Shown here: positions 1 through 9,805 of the stretch, one piece after another | Layout of the letters: each line of letters begins with the position of its first letter | Numbering within the stretch: the first letter of the stretch is position 1 | Assembly: GCA_017557885.1 (NCBI GenBank) | Contig: JAFYXV010000004.1 | Coordinates: 96,552 to 160,551 of the forward strand | Direction of reading: 5' to 3' | DNA from: a bacterium | GTDB lineage: Bacteria; Auribacterota; UBA3054 | DNA length: 64,000 bases | Position numbers and translations under genes: made by a program | Notes under the pieces: generated by a model | Seen by the model: only the letters and a program-made list of their open reading frames with translations | The model's database searches: none | What the model was told of the DNA's origin: nothing

Positions 1-2823
1 CCCACGCTCGGCGGACAGACTGCTTTGAACCTGGCCATGGAACTGGCCAGATCCGGCGTCTTGGAAAAATATAAAGTCGAAATGATCGGCGCCGATGACA
101 AGGCCATCGACCGCGCCGAGGACAGGGATCTCTTCAAGAAAGCCATGCAGGAACTCGATCTGGACATGCCGAAAAGCGGCTGCGCCCACGATCTGGAAGA
201 GGTGAAAGCGGTCGCCAAAGAGATCGGCACCTGGCCTCTTATCATAAGGCCGGCCTTCACCCTGGGCGGAACCGGCGGAGGCATCGCCCACGACGAAAAG
301 GAGCTTTTGGAAATTGCCGGAGCCGGGCTGGACGCCTCCCTTAAAAGCGAAGTGCTGATAGAGGAATCCCTGATCGGCTGGAAAGAATATGAGATGGAAG
401 TCATGCGCGACAAGGCCGGCAACGCCGTCATCGTCTGCTCCATCGAGAACTTAGACCCCATGGGCGTGCACACCGGCGACTCCATTACCGTAGCGCCGGC
501 TATCACTCTGACCGATAGGGAATACCAGGCAATGCGCGACGATTCCATCAGGGTCTTGGAAAAGATCGGCATCGCCACCGGCGGTTCGAACGTCCAGTGG
601 GCTGTTGATCCCAGGAACGGAAGGAGAGTCATCATCGAGATGAACCCCAGGGTGAGCCGCAGCTCCGCCCTGGCCTCCAAAGCCACCGGTTTCCCCATCG
701 CCAAGATCGCCGCGCTCTTAGCCGTCGGCTATACTCTTGACGAATTAAGGAACGACATTACGGAGAAAACCCCCGCCTGCTTCGAGCCGGCCCTGGACTA
801 CTGCGTCGTCAAGATCCCGCGCTTCACCTTCGAAAAATTCCCCGGCGCCGAAACGAAGCTCGGCACCCAGATGCACTCGGTGGGCGAAGTCATGGCCATC
901 GGCAAAACTTTCAAGCAGGCCTACCTCAAGGCCGTGCGTTCCCTGGAAGCGCCTCTTGCCTACCACGACGAGGAAACCTTTGACCCTTGGTTCAAAAACG
1001 AACTTAAGGAACTTAAAGCCTTCCGGGAATTTCTTTCAACTTTTACCCTCGACACCATTCCCACCGACGTTCTATTGCAGGCGAAAGTCATGGGCTTTTC
1101 CGACAAAGAGATCGCCCATGAATTAAAGGCGGAAGAAGCGGATATCAGAGCGAAAAGAAAAGCGCTCACCATTCATCCTGTCTTCGGCGCCGTGGACACC
1201 TGCGCGGGCGAATTCGAAGCCAAGACGCCCTACTACTACTCCTACTATTCCTTTGAAAAGCAGCAGGAACAGCCCATAAAAAAGACCAAGAAACGCATCA
1301 TGGTCCTGGGCGGCGGTCCGAACCGCATCGGCCAGGGGATAGAGTTCGACTGGTGCTGCTGCCACGCGGCCTTCGCCCTAAAAGAAAAGGGCTTCGAAGT
1401 CATCATGCAGAACTCCAACCCGGAGACCGTCTCCACCGACTACGACACTTCCGACAAGCTCTACTTCGAGCCTCTGACCTTCGAGGACGTCATGGAGGTC
1501 TATGAGAAGGAGAATTGCGACGGCATCATCGTCCAGTACGGCGGACAGACGCCCCTTAACCTCGCCGCCAGACTGAAAGCTGCCGGCGCAACGATCGTCG
1601 GCACCACGCCGGAAGACATCGCCTTGGCGGAGGACAGAGATTTCTTCAAGCAACTCGTTTCCGACGTCGGCATGAAGCAGCCTGTGAGCGGCATCGCCCA
1701 CAGCGTAAAGGATGCCGCCAAGATAGCCGAGGAGATCGGCTATCCCGTTCTTGTCCGCCCCAGCTTCGTCTTAGGCGGCCGCGGCATGGCCATCGTCTCC
1801 AATGCCAAGGAACTCGACCGCTACGTAGGGGAGGCGGTCGCCGCCTCCGAAGGCAACTCCATCCTTATCGACAAATTCCTTGAGAACGCCGTGGAATTGG
1901 ACGTGGACTGCATCTCCGACGGAGAGGCCGTCGTCATCGGCGCCATCCTCGAGCATGTGGAAGCCGCCGGCTGCCACTCCGGCGACGCCGCGGCCATCAC
2001 GCCGCCCGTCTCCTTAAAACCGCAGGTCATCAGCGAAATCAGGCGCTACGCCGAGATCTTCGCCAAGCGCTTGAGAGTCGTAGGGCTGATGAACCTTCAG
2101 CTGGCCGTGAAAAACGACGAGCTCTGGATGATCGAGGTGAACCCCAGAGCCTCCCGCACCGTGCCCTTCGTCAGCAAGGCCATAGGCGTACCCTTAGCCG
2201 GCTACGCCGCGCTCTGCATGGTAGGCTACAAACTCAAAGACCTCGGCTTCACGGAAGAAAAAGCTCCCAAATGCTACTGCGTAAAAGAAGCCGTCTTCCC
2301 CTTCATAAAATTCAAAGGCGCCGCTATCGACCTCACTCCCGAGATGCGTTCCACCGGCGAAGTGATGGCCATCGGCTCCGACCCCATGGAAGCCTACTAC
2401 AAAAGCCAGCAGGCCGCCGGCAGCCCGCTTCCCAAAAGCGGCAAGATATTCGTCTCCTTAAAAGACGAGGACAAATTGGACGCTATCCCCCTGGTGCAAA
2501 AATTAGTCGACATGGGTTTCTTCATCTACGCCACTCTTGGCACCTCCACCTGCTTATGGAACCACGGCATCAAGAGTACCGGCGTTTACCGCGTCTCCAA
2601 AGGCCGCCCCAACGCCATCGACTACATCAGGGAAAGAGAGATAGGCTGGGTGGTCAACACCTCCGAATCCGGCATGGAACCCGCTGACGACCACTTCAGG
2701 ATCAGAGCCGAAGCCGTAGCCGCGGGCGTCCCTGTCACCACCACAATAGACGGCCTCCGCTACGCCGTCTCCGCCCTGGAACGAGAACTCGGCGAAGCCG
2801 ACATCCCCGTCCGCAACCTGTAA
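1..2823 (+). CDS. carB: Carbamoyl-phosphate synthase large subunit, 5' end cut by window
   Basis: Makes carbamoyl phosphate from bicarbonate, ATP and ammonia supplied by CarA, for pyrimidine and arginine synthesis in the cytoplasm. The reading frame is open from base 1, where it reads [10 protein letters not shown], a conserved CarB stretch that lies about 80 residues into the family, so the start lies left of the window. The two ATP-grasp halves are visible: the first runs to about residue 330 and the second begins near the [14 protein letters not shown] motif. Each carries a glycine-rich loop (FTLGGTGGG and FVLGGRGMA). The C-terminal MGS-like allosteric domain follows. About 940 residues are present, as expected for the roughly 1,070-residue family minus the missing start. 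No neighbouring carA is in view. It ends at a hairpin shared with the convergent gene. The identification is secure. Confidence 0.97.
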   Translation, partial: PTLGGQTALNLAMELARSGVLEKYKVEMIGADDKAIDRAEDRDLFKKAMQELDLDMPKSGCAHDLEEVKAVAKEIGTWPLIIRPAFTLGGTGGGIAHDEKELLEIAGAGLDASLKSEVLIEESLIGWKEYEMEVMRDKAGNAVIVCSIENLDPMGVHTGDSITVAPAITLTDREYQAMRDDSIRVLEKIGIATGGSNVQWAVDPRNGRRVIIEMNPRVSRSSALASKATGFPIAKIAALLAVGYTLDELRNDITEKTPACFEPALDYCVVKIPRFTFEKFPGAETKLGTQMHSVGEVMAIGKTFKQAYLKAVRSLEAPLAYHDEETFDPWFKNELKELKAFREFLSTFTLDTIPTDVLLQAKVMGFSDKEIAHELKAEEADIRAKRKALTIHPVFGAVDTCAGEFEAKTPYYYSYYSFEKQQEQPIKKTKKRIMVLGGGPNRIGQGIEFDWCCCHAAFALKEKGFEVIMQNSNPETVSTDYDTSDKLYFEPLTFEDVMEVYEKENCDGIIVQYGGQTPLNLAARLKAAGATIVGTTPEDIALAEDRDFFKQLVSDVGMKQPVSGIAHSVKDAAKIAEEIGYPVLVRPSFVLGGRGMAIVSNAKELDRYVGEAVAASEGNSILIDKFLENAVELDVDCISDGEAVVIGAILEHVEAAGCHSGDAAAITPPVSLKPQVISEIRRYAEIFAKRLRVVGLMNLQLAVKNDELWMIEVNPRASRTVPFVSKAIGVPLAGYAALCMVGYKLKDLGFTEEKAPKCYCVKEAVFPFIKFKGAAIDLTPEMRSTGEVMAIGSDPMEAYYKSQQAAGSPLPKSGKIFVSLKDEDKLDAIPLVQKLVDMGFFIYATLGTSTCLWNHGIKSTGVYRVSKGRPNAIDYIREREIGWVVNTSESGMEPADDHFRIRAEAVAAGVPVTTTIDGLRYAVSALERELGEADIPVRNL

Positions 2824-2851
2824 ATTCAGCCCAAAAAAACAATCGCAAGAA

Positions 2852-2882
2852 AAAGGGAGCCCCCATGCGGAGGGCTCCCCTT
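2852..2882. terminator. Bidirectional terminator between carB and the C1 gene
   Basis: An 8-bp perfect stem (2855-2862 with 2872-2879, GGGAGCCC/GGGCTCCC) has A-rich sequence on its left, which reads as a T-run on the minus strand. It should stop the leftward A1-B1-C1 operon and perhaps carB. Its sequence resembles the terminator behind the third copy of the same unit at 20075-20102. Confidence 0.85.
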
Positions 2883-2904
2883 ATTCATTCGGTGCTAAAT
2901 CAGC

Positions 2905-5280
2905 TCACCGCTTTCTCATCGCCGCCAAAGCAAGCAAAAGCAAAGCAAGCATCCCAACCGGCTCGGGCACAGCGTATCTGAAATACGGCGTTCCGACGCC
3001 TTCTTCAATATCCCAGATCTCATCGAAATCCCAGCCGACATAGGTTTCCTGCTGCTTCATCTCTTCAGGGCTGACGAAGCCGGTCACGCCCTCAACTCGT
3101 TCTACGCTGTTTGAATTGAAATACGAGTTTTTATACTGCCCTTTGCCAAGATAACTGGTTTCGGTTTCCACATCGGCGTAGCAATTGGAAATCACCGGTA
3201 AACTATCATTGAGGTCGTTAGCCACCAAAGCGTATCTGAAAGATCCTTTCGCGTAGCAATTTACCAAAAGAGAATTATAACTGTAATAAGCCAAACCGGC
3301 AATCATCAATTCAGGATGATCCGAAGTGTTATACATCTCAACGCATGATTCGCTAATAACGCTTTCGTCCATATAACCAACCAATCCTGCATAATTATAC
3401 GTAAGATCAGTTGGAATGTTTCCGTTAAAGCTACATTTGTCCATTGTGGAATTTATTAGCTCATAACATAAGCCTCCGGAGTGATCACAATATGACATAT
3501 AACAATCAGACCTCACGTGACAATTGTATATGGAAGAATAACAGGTCATACCCGAAAGAAAACCAAGTTTAACACTTATTTTAAGATCAATTTCAGCATC
3601 TTCCAAGGATAAATTGCAAATTGTTCCCCCGTCAACATACCCGAACAAACTGGAATGAATAAAAACATAATTATTAGTCGAACGCCAGCCAAGATACAGA
3701 TTTTTAATAGTGTAATTTTGCCCGTCATAAACTCCGGAGAAAGGATGCTGAAGGTAGGAGGGATCTATTCTGTAGCGGTTGCTGAAGAAACCTATAGGAT
3801 TCTTCATGGGCGTTTCGCTCATATCAAAGTCGCAAGTCTGAAGATAATGTCCGTTCAAAGGATATTCGGAATCAAATCCGATGTTGTCCAACTCATCGGG
3901 CTCGGACAAGAATTTAGCAAAATCGCCTTCAATAACGAGATCTTTTGTTACCGCTACTGAGACTTCTTCCGCTGTATCCGTCAGGTCTCTCTTAAAACTA
4001 ACGAAGGTGGTTTTCTGCGGTTCGTCAGGCGTTGCTTTGACAAGCAAATTTTCGCCATAAAGATAATTTGTTTTGTTGGGTTCAAGCGTGATTTCGCCAA
4101 AGGCACAGGCGGGAACATACACTTTATAAGTGTTTTCGCCTAGGAATTTCCAATATGGTGTTGTTTCGCCTTCCTGAATTGACCAAACAGTGTCAAAATC
4201 CCAGTTCCTAAAAGTTGCTTGCTTTTTGATATCCTCAGACGATACGCCCGCTCCAAATTCGGTTCCTTTCATGAGATCAAAATCATAATAAGAACTGAAA
4301 CAAACACAAGTGTTAGTTGTCAAAGCGCAAATACCGCCGACAGTTGGATTCAATGTCATATCAGCGCTGGAAGTGGAATAACATTGCATTATGCCATAGT
4401 CGTTTGTTGTTGCCTGGCCGTATTCTTTGTAGATGTTTTCAATGGCGTTTGCGCAAATGCCACCAATATAGCCGTCTGATTTAACTTTCATATCAGCGTG
4501 GCAGTACCGAATATAAGTTTTGCCATAATTACGTCCACAGATTCCGCCGATATAAGTTTCAGAATTTTTAAAGTACAATTTTTTCTCTATGTAGCCCGAG
4601 GCTTTGCAGTTGATTATGTAGTTATGATCGTTCTGTTCGCTATCATAAATGCACAGTCCAACTATTCCGCCACCACTGTGAGATGCTTTGATTATCCCAA
4701 CGAAAGAGCAATTTATGATTTTTGTTTTTCTAGCTTCGGCGACTATACCGCCGACATCACTGTATCCATGTATGATTCCGCTTACTTGGATATTAGTTAT
4801 CACACTGGCGGAAGCATATGCTGCCAACGCTCCTCCTACCATAGTACTGCCGTTGTAGTAAGACAAATCATTCCCCATGGAAATATCTTCCAAGAAGACA
4901 TTTTTGATCTCAGCGCCTGATAGTTTTTCAAATAGAGCGCAGCCTCTCTGAGAATGCAAACTTTTTATGGAAAAATTCTGCCCGTCCAGCACGCCGCAAA
5001 AACTGTGTTCTTTTCCATCAGAAGAACGTCCGGAATTGCCAATAGCAAGGAATTCTGGTTCCCAAGTTTTTGTTTCGCTTGCGTCAATGTCATTCTCCAA
5101 ACGGAAAACACTTGATTGGCATTCAGCAATATTTTCCCCCATCCAAACCAAGTTTTCAACCTTGGTCAAAAGGTAAGGAGACTCTGCGGTGCCGTCGCCT
5201 TCCGGCTTTATAGCCTCGTTGGCGGCAAAAAGACAATTGGCAGCAAAAGCTAACAAGCAGGTTAAAAGAAGGTTTTTCAT
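2905..5280 (-). CDS. C1: secreted GLUG-repeat protein with PEP-CTERM tail
   Basis: The product has 791 aa. The start is placed at MKNLLLTCLL, which directly opens a signal peptide (cleavage near FAANC/LFAA) and has GGAG upstream. A longer reading frame begins inside the upstream gene and is unlikely. After the signal, two large modules each hold phrases such as LDGQNFSIKSL or YDGQNYTIKNL, then GG(I/L)xG(L/Y) GLUG-type repeats, and close with a WDFDxxWxIxEG motif followed by TPY. This is the usual layout of GLUG repeat proteins, thought to form elongated beta-rich surface structures. The C-terminus has VPEP, a leucine-rich helix and MRKR, a PEP-CTERM sorting signal. It is the last gene of the leftward A1-B1-C1 operon, 4 bp after B1. 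Paralogues lie at 13083 and 17785. The substrate or binding partner is unknown. Confidence 0.85.
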   Translation of the reverse strand: MKNLLLTCLLAFAANCLFAANEAIKPEGDGTAESPYLLTKVENLVWMGENIAECQSSVFRLENDIDASETKTWEPEFLAIGNSGRSSDGKEHSFCGVLDGQNFSIKSLHSQRGCALFEKLSGAEIKNVFLEDISMGNDLSYYNGSTMVGGALAAYASASVITNIQVSGIIHGYSDVGGIVAEARKTKIINCSFVGIIKASHSGGGIVGLCIYDSEQNDHNYIINCKASGYIEKKLYFKNSETYIGGICGRNYGKTYIRYCHADMKVKSDGYIGGICANAIENIYKEYGQATTNDYGIMQCYSTSSADMTLNPTVGGICALTTNTCVCFSSYYDFDLMKGTEFGAGVSSEDIKKQATFRNWDFDTVWSIQEGETTPYWKFLGENTYKVYVPACAFGEITLEPNKTNYLYGENLLVKATPDEPQKTTFVSFKRDLTDTAEEVSVAVTKDLVIEGDFAKFLSEPDELDNIGFDSEYPLNGHYLQTCDFDMSETPMKNPIGFFSNRYRIDPSYLQHPFSGVYDGQNYTIKNLYLGWRSTNNYVFIHSSLFGYVDGGTICNLSLEDAEIDLKISVKLGFLSGMTCYSSIYNCHVRSDCYMSYCDHSGGLCYELINSTMDKCSFNGNIPTDLTYNYAGLVGYMDESVISESCVEMYNTSDHPELMIAGLAYYSYNSLLVNCYAKGSFRYALVANDLNDSLPVISNCYADVETETSYLGKGQYKNSYFNSNSVERVEGVTGFVSPEEMKQQETYVGWDFDEIWDIEEGVGTPYFRYAVPEPVGMLALLLLALAAMRKR

Positions 5281-5284
5281 ATCC

Positions 5285-6223
5285 TTATTCTCCATATTTA
5301 GCCTGGAAAATATCCTCTTCTGTGATATCATCCTTGGCGTTAAGTTTATAGTACCAAAAATTAGAGTTTTTGGTGTTTTCGGCATAGTAACGTTTCGCGT
5401 TGCTTTGCCATTTGTTCATCAACTCTATCACTGATTCTTGAATTGGCAAAACATTAATATCGAATCTTTTCTTTGCGGTATCTAGTGTCTCGCATTCCGG
5501 CAAGGAGAATTTCTCTCCGTTCTCGGAATACCATTTGTTAAAATCGCTGAATCTCCAGTTCCCGCGTCCGGGAGTTTTGTAAACTTCCACGAGTTTTTCA
5601 AGCGTTTTATCGTTTTCCAGCGCCGAAGCCAGATATGGGAAAACGTGATATCCCAGCCCAGTTATTTCGCTGGCGAGCTGATTCAAAACCAATACGCGTG
5701 GTGTATCTCTTTCGTTTTCTTCCTGCCAGCAAGCATACCATTCTGTCCATATGTTTGACATGTACTTCCTGCCTTCGTACCACCAGTAATAATGAAACAG
5801 CGTGGAAGGAATGGTCAAATCGTTTCCTTTGCCGCTAAGCCAAGGGAAGGCTATCGTTCCCAGAGAATCGAATCCGAAGCAAAGCTGCGTCAGCAAAAAA
5901 GCTCTGCGGTCGGCAAATGAAAGGGCCTTGTTTTCAAAGGTCTGCCCGTCGCCTAAACTTTCCACGCGATTGGTTATCTCGCCTCTTTCCAGCAGAGTCA
6001 TGATCAACGGAAGCGCTTCAGAAACCGGAATGGCTTTGAAAGTTTTGCTTTCGCTATTCCAAATATCGATTTTTTCCTTAGGAATCTCCAGTTCTTTGTT
6101 TTGCTTGGCAAAATAAAGAGCGGAGGAATCGTAGAGCAAGTTTAGATATTCTTCGCTGCTAACTGCCGCTAAAATATCCCCTACGCAAATCAGACAAAAA
6201 CAAGCAAATAATATTTTTTTCAT
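5285..6223 (-). CDS. B1: secreted protein of unknown function
   Basis: The product has 312 aa and a signal peptide (MKKILFACFCLICVGDILA). AAAGGAG lies 8 bp before the ATG. I do not recognise a family. It is clearly paralogous to the proteins at 12149 and 16858. Shared blocks are a GFDSxGTIAFPWLxGxG segment, an aromatic-rich FHYYWWYEGRKYM, WYACWQEEN, a GYHVFPYL segment, a KWYSENGEKFSLPECET segment and a fixed C-terminal end EEDIFQAKYG. The strong conservation of Trp/Tyr clusters and of the C-terminus among three otherwise diverged copies suggests a folded domain with a binding surface rather than a repeat scaffold. It sits between A1 and C1 with gaps of 12 and 4 bp, so the three are very likely co-translated. 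Enzymatic activity cannot be read from the sequence. Confidence 0.75.
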   Translation of the reverse strand: MKKILFACFCLICVGDILAAVSSEEYLNLLYDSSALYFAKQNKELEIPKEKIDIWNSESKTFKAIPVSEALPLIMTLLERGEITNRVESLGDGQTFENKALSFADRRAFLLTQLCFGFDSLGTIAFPWLSGKGNDLTIPSTLFHYYWWYEGRKYMSNIWTEWYACWQEENERDTPRVLVLNQLASEITGLGYHVFPYLASALENDKTLEKLVEVYKTPGRGNWRFSDFNKWYSENGEKFSLPECETLDTAKKRFDINVLPIQESVIELMNKWQSNAKRYYAENTKNSNFWYYKLNAKDDITEEDIFQAKYGE

Positions 6224-6235
6224 TTTCGTTCTCCT

Positions 6236-7624
6236 TTATTCCTCTTCTAATATTGGGGCGTATTTAACAGGGGTATAAGAATTAATAGGATGTTCAGTGT
6301 AGTAATCCAAAAAGTCTTTCCCGTTATGATTTAAGAAAAAACTATTCTCTAATTTCATTATGAACATATTCCCTATATTACCGTTGCAAGAATCAGATCT
6401 TCTTGCAGCCAATAATCCGCCGTAGAACAAAACGATACTGTCACCTATATTACCAGTTGGATATAAATTTATTGGCCATCTCACATCAGTGTAAAAATCC
6501 GAAGCTCCGCCAAAAGTATAATATGAAGTGTAATATTTCCCGTTAGGATCTAATGCAATAGGACAATTGCTGTCTCCGTATATTACACAATCATCTCTAA
6601 CAATAAAAGGATGTCCAAAGGTATTGCCATAAGGATCTACCGCATATGCAGGAGCGTTATAACTGCCGTCTTGTTCTTCCATATACTCATCCGCCCAATC
6701 GTCGACAACAGAATATTCGCAGTCGATGAGCGCTTGATAACCACTGTTTAACGAGCTTCTCTCGTTATAATTAGGTTGCCTTCCGTGTATATCGGCACAG
6801 GATCGATAGCGAAAGTTAGCAATTTCAACATCGCCGGAAGAAGATTGGCGTCTATAGGTTATCTTTATATTGCCGTTGCCTATTGCCGTTCCCTCCAAGT
6901 ATATGAACTTGTCAAAAATTTTACCCTTTAAATCACCAATCCCACAATAGAGATTTGTCGTTGTCCCGGGATTTGCCATAGGCTTATATAATTGATAAGC
7001 GTTTTTTGTATATAAACGCAAATGACTCGGCATTTCCACTTTTAATCTAATATAATCAACATTCATCCAGCTAGGAGAATGGGATATTTTCAAAGGCAAC
7101 AAATCGTCATCATCAAATCCGTTCTTTTCTCCGAAAAGATAGTCAGGTGTTTCATGCCCTGTATTATCGCTATCGATATTAAAGTGAATATGTCTTGTTA
7201 TGCCGTTGCCATTAGAATAATCATAATCACCGTTATGAATTGTATTTGTTGTTGTCAAAGAAAACGCCGGTTCTCCGACGTTCACCACATAAGAAGCATA
7301 GATATATTTCACCTCGTGAGTTCCATGTTCCTCGTAATGAAGTCTGGCGTTTAGTATGAAAGGTTGGTCTCCAATGTCTAAGAAGACTTCGTAATCCCAA
7401 ATGCTGCTTTTAATATAATCCAATGGATTGCCGTTTAAGTCTGTACAAGTCCAATAATGTCCTTTGGGATTGCCATTCAGATTTCCGCTTACCGCCATAT
7501 AATAGCGAACATTGTAACTGTACTCAGCTATATAGCTCGCCCCGAAAATGTGAAGCACCTTTTCCTCGTTTGACGCCAAAGCGCTCAAAGCTAACAAAAG
7601 AAAAAAGAGTAAGATTTTTTTCAT
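6236..7624 (-). CDS. A1: secreted protein of unknown function, first gene of leftward unit
   Basis: The product has 462 aa. The start at MKKILLFFLLLALSALAS gives a clean signal peptide and has AGGAG 6 bp upstream; the longer open frame would prefix 33 residues with no signal logic. Paralogues are at 10690 and 15412. All three share an N-terminal beta-rich region (GNLNGxPKGR, then an IxAxxHYEExGTHxxKYI segment), a block HFNIDSDN...EDDDxLPL that resembles the Asp-rich, possibly calcium-binding linkers of large surface proteins, a RTCADIxGRQ motif, and a C-terminal LNHxGxxFxDYY. No catalytic motif was found. It opens the A1-B1-C1 operon, driven by a promoter at 7677-7705, and is divergent from the gene at 7859. 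Confidence 0.75.
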   Translation of the reverse strand: MKKILLFFLLLALSALASNEEKVLHIFGASYIAEYSYNVRYYMAVSGNLNGNPKGHYWTCTDLNGNPLDYIKSSIWDYEVFLDIGDQPFILNARLHYEEHGTHEVKYIYASYVVNVGEPAFSLTTTNTIHNGDYDYSNGNGITRHIHFNIDSDNTGHETPDYLFGEKNGFDDDDLLPLKISHSPSWMNVDYIRLKVEMPSHLRLYTKNAYQLYKPMANPGTTTNLYCGIGDLKGKIFDKFIYLEGTAIGNGNIKITYRRQSSSGDVEIANFRYRSCADIHGRQPNYNERSSLNSGYQALIDCEYSVVDDWADEYMEEQDGSYNAPAYAVDPYGNTFGHPFIVRDDCVIYGDSNCPIALDPNGKYYTSYYTFGGASDFYTDVRWPINLYPTGNIGDSIVLFYGGLLAARRSDSCNGNIGNMFIMKLENSFFLNHNGKDFLDYYTEHPINSYTPVKYAPILEEE

Positions 7625-7676
7625 AAATCTCCTTTGATGTTTTGGACAATGGGAAACCATTATTACACAAATAATT

Positions 7677-7705
7677 ATTTTACAATAATTCTTATTCTTA
7701 TGCAA
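7677..7705 (-). promoter_or_regulatory. Promoter for the A1-B1-C1 operon
   Basis: On the minus strand TTGCAT (7705-7700), a 17-bp spacer and TAAAAT (7682-7677) form a good sigma-70-type promoter. Transcription should begin near 7670, leaving a leader of about 45 nt that contains the AGGAG of A1. Confidence 0.65.
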
Positions 7706-7740
7706 TAAACAGATTTCCGCCATCCTCTGTTTTTAGTAAG

Positions 7741-7775
7741 AGCTTCTTTGGATAAAGCGCTTAATATAAGAAGCT
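7741..7775. repeat. Imperfect palindrome between divergent promoters
   Basis: AGCTTCTT at 7741-7748 is the exact inverse of AAGAAGCT at 7768-7775, and the centre contains the self-complementary AAGCGCTT. It lies midway between the two divergent promoters, where a shared operator would be expected. No protein binding it can be named. Confidence 0.5.
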
Positions 7776-7786
7776 TATATAAAAAC

Positions 7787-7795
7787 GGGGGGGGG
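7787..7795. repeat. G9 homopolymer in divergent intergenic region
   Basis: Nine consecutive G residues stand in an otherwise AT-rich intergenic region, 28 bp upstream of the -35 box of the rightward operon. Tracts of this length are prone to slippage. A change in length here would shift spacing between the palindrome at 7741-7775 and the promoter at 7824-7852. Confidence 0.7.
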
Positions 7796-7823
7796 TAACG
7801 TTTCCGTTCGTCGCAACCAATTA

Positions 7824-7852
7824 TTGTTTTAAAAACGTGAATATTGTAAAAT
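7824..7852 (+). promoter_or_regulatory. Promoter for the rightward island operon, likely leaderless
   Basis: TTGTTT (7824-7829), a 17-bp spacer and TAAAAT (7847-7852). The ATG at 7859 follows only 6 nt after the -10 box and no Shine-Dalgarno sequence is present, so transcription should begin at or next to the start codon. Confidence 0.65.
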
Positions 7853-7858
7853 AGACAT

Positions 7859-9805
7859 ATGAAATATATGCGTATGTTATTATTATTCTTGGTGTTCTTG
7901 TCCGCCTCGAATGTCTCCGCAATCATTGACATACAAGGCGGCGTTTGGTTGCTATCCACCCTCGGCGGCACGAATACTACTGTGGCCGAGACATTAATGC
8001 GCATAGAAAATGATGCCAAGAACGGGAATTTTAAAGAAGCGATAAACAAATCAAAAGAATTCCGCGCCGAAAACGACATCAGCGATTGTTATCTTACGAA
8101 TGGAGAACTTCTTCCCCTGACTCTGGAAGTGATGGAGTTCTATTACAAATACGGCAAGGACATCAAAAATCCGCAAGTCGAAAAAGAATTGCCGCCCATA
8201 ATCAAGAAATACGCCAAAGAAGCCAAAGGCAAGCAATGGTACGCCTACAGATACGCCCTTCAGTATCTGGAATTCCATTACAGGAGAGCAGGCGACACCA
8301 ACAACATGATCGGGGCGATGAAAGACATCGTAAGCTATGACGTTTACGACAAATATCAGCTGGAAAGGCTTCTTCGCTACGCCGGCACATATCCCAATAA
8401 AGCGGAAGAGATACGCAAATACTGGAACGAGCTTTCAAACTCTGACGTAAAAAACAACGTCGAGACGGAGCTAGTTTACATATTTGATACCGGACTTCCA
8501 AAAGAAGAAAAATTCAAGCTCATAAACGAATGGTTCGCTAAAAACACTTTGGCCATATACCGGGTAATGCAAACCGCGATCGAAAGATCCGGTGAATTTG
8601 TCATAAAGGAATACCCTGAAAAGAAGATAGCGTTCGTTGAAACCTTGAAATTGCTGGCTTTGCGTCAGCCTCCCGTCTCCGAACGCCTTCCCGTTCTCGC
8701 GCTTATCAAGAACGCCCTCTCCGATAAGGAATTAGCTGCGGGCGCTACGTCCAAGCCGCGGGACGAGGAGCTTAGCGCCGCCAGTTTAGAAAAGACGCTG
8801 TCAGGCAACGGGTCTGATTGGGAAAACATGTGTGAGAGCGTCGCCTTCATTTGGAGCGAGCACTCCAACCAGCGCTACAAAGGCAACCTTTCCCTTGAGC
8901 AGACCATTTCCGCCTTGAACAAAGCCGGCAAGCTTAAGGAAAAACTCCAGGATCCCAACGACGACCTAAGCGACATAGAGGACTATAGAGACCTCATAAA
9001 GATCCCAGACATCGCCGGACAAATATACCACCTGGCGGAGAAGCTGTTCTGGACAGGCCAGTACGGCAAAGCGAAGACTTGCTTCGAATTCCTTATCTCG
9101 GAAGACAACAAGGACGAGTTCGGCGTAGGCGCCTCCCACTTCTTCCTGGGCAGGATGGCCAAAGACCTTCCTCCCGACTTAATGCCCTTCTCCAACAGGG
9201 AGGAAAGAAGCTATTACGCGCTTGAACACCTGCTTAAGGTCAACACTTACGCCACCTGTCTGACATATATTTCCTATTCGTACATTATGGCGGCTGAAAT
9301 ATTTCACGAAATGGGCCTGAACCACCCCGCCCTGGCGCTTCTTTTGATAGACGTCCCGAGCATAGACTGGAACTCCGTTAAAGCCATGCGGCATACCGCC
9401 GCCGCCCGTTATTGCTTCCTTACAGAAGATTCCACGAACCTTACCAGGCACGTTCAGGAAGCGCTCCGCTACTGCAAGGAAAGCGATCACGAATATCAGG
9501 TCCTGGAGGAATACCACAACGGGATCTCTCCGGAACTGTGGAAATACTGCGCCGACAAGCTTTTCACCAGCGAAGACCGCAACAATGCCATAGTCTCCGC
9601 CTTGGACGACGAAAAAGCCCAAGCTTGGCGCGAGGAACTCTTCAACGCGCTTTTGCACATTTGGCCGAAGCCTCCGGAAATGCCGGAAGGCATGGCCACC
9701 AACCGAGTATTGAACAACAACATCTTCCCCTTCAGTATAGACGAGGAACTATCCTCCCTTATCCGGAAGCAGAAAGAAGCAAGCGAAGGCAAAGATGAAG
9801 AATAG
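7859..9805 (+). CDS. Secreted helical-repeat protein (TPR-like), long paralogue
   Basis: The product has 648 aa with a signal peptide ending near SNVSA. The rest is alpha-helical in character, with regularly spaced Tyr, Ala and Leu pairs (for example AYRYALQYLEFHYRRAG and GQYGKAKTCFEFL) that suggest TPR or similar helical repeats, although I cannot assign a family firmly. Its first half aligns with the shorter protein at 9795: both begin with GxVWxxSxL, contain AKGKxxxAYxxxYxxEFHYHR-type helices and a (I/V)FxTG motif. It is the first gene of the rightward operon that continues into A2-B2-C2-A3-B3-C3. The GC content is visibly higher than in the A, B and C genes that follow. A periplasmic scaffold or chaperone role is possible but is inference only. 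Confidence 0.75.
   Translation: MKYMRMLLLFLVFLSASNVSAIIDIQGGVWLLSTLGGTNTTVAETLMRIENDAKNGNFKEAINKSKEFRAENDISDCYLTNGELLPLTLEVMEFYYKYGKDIKNPQVEKELPPIIKKYAKEAKGKQWYAYRYALQYLEFHYRRAGDTNNMIGAMKDIVSYDVYDKYQLERLLRYAGTYPNKAEEIRKYWNELSNSDVKNNVETELVYIFDTGLPKEEKFKLINEWFAKNTLAIYRVMQTAIERSGEFVIKEYPEKKIAFVETLKLLALRQPPVSERLPVLALIKNALSDKELAAGATSKPRDEELSAASLEKTLSGNGSDWENMCESVAFIWSEHSNQRYKGNLSLEQTISALNKAGKLKEKLQDPNDDLSDIEDYRDLIKIPDIAGQIYHLAEKLFWTGQYGKAKTCFEFLISEDNKDEFGVGASHFFLGRMAKDLPPDLMPFSNREERSYYALEHLLKVNTYATCLTYISYSYIMAAEIFHEMGLNHPALALLLIDVPSIDWNSVKAMRHTAAARYCFLTEDSTNLTRHVQEALRYCKESDHEYQVLEEYHNGISPELWKYCADKLFTSEDRNNAIVSALDDEKAQAWREELFNALLHIWPKPPEMPEGMATNRVLNNNIFPFSIDEELSSLIRKQKEASEGKDEE

Larger units (their letters stand above)
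2905..7624 (-). repeat. A-B-C unit, copy 1 (inverted)
   Basis: The gene order A, B, C read leftward matches two rightward copies at 10690-15383 and 15412-20049. The similarity is clear at protein level across all three genes. Near the end of C and into the terminator it is visible at nucleotide level with copy 3. Confidence 0.85.
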
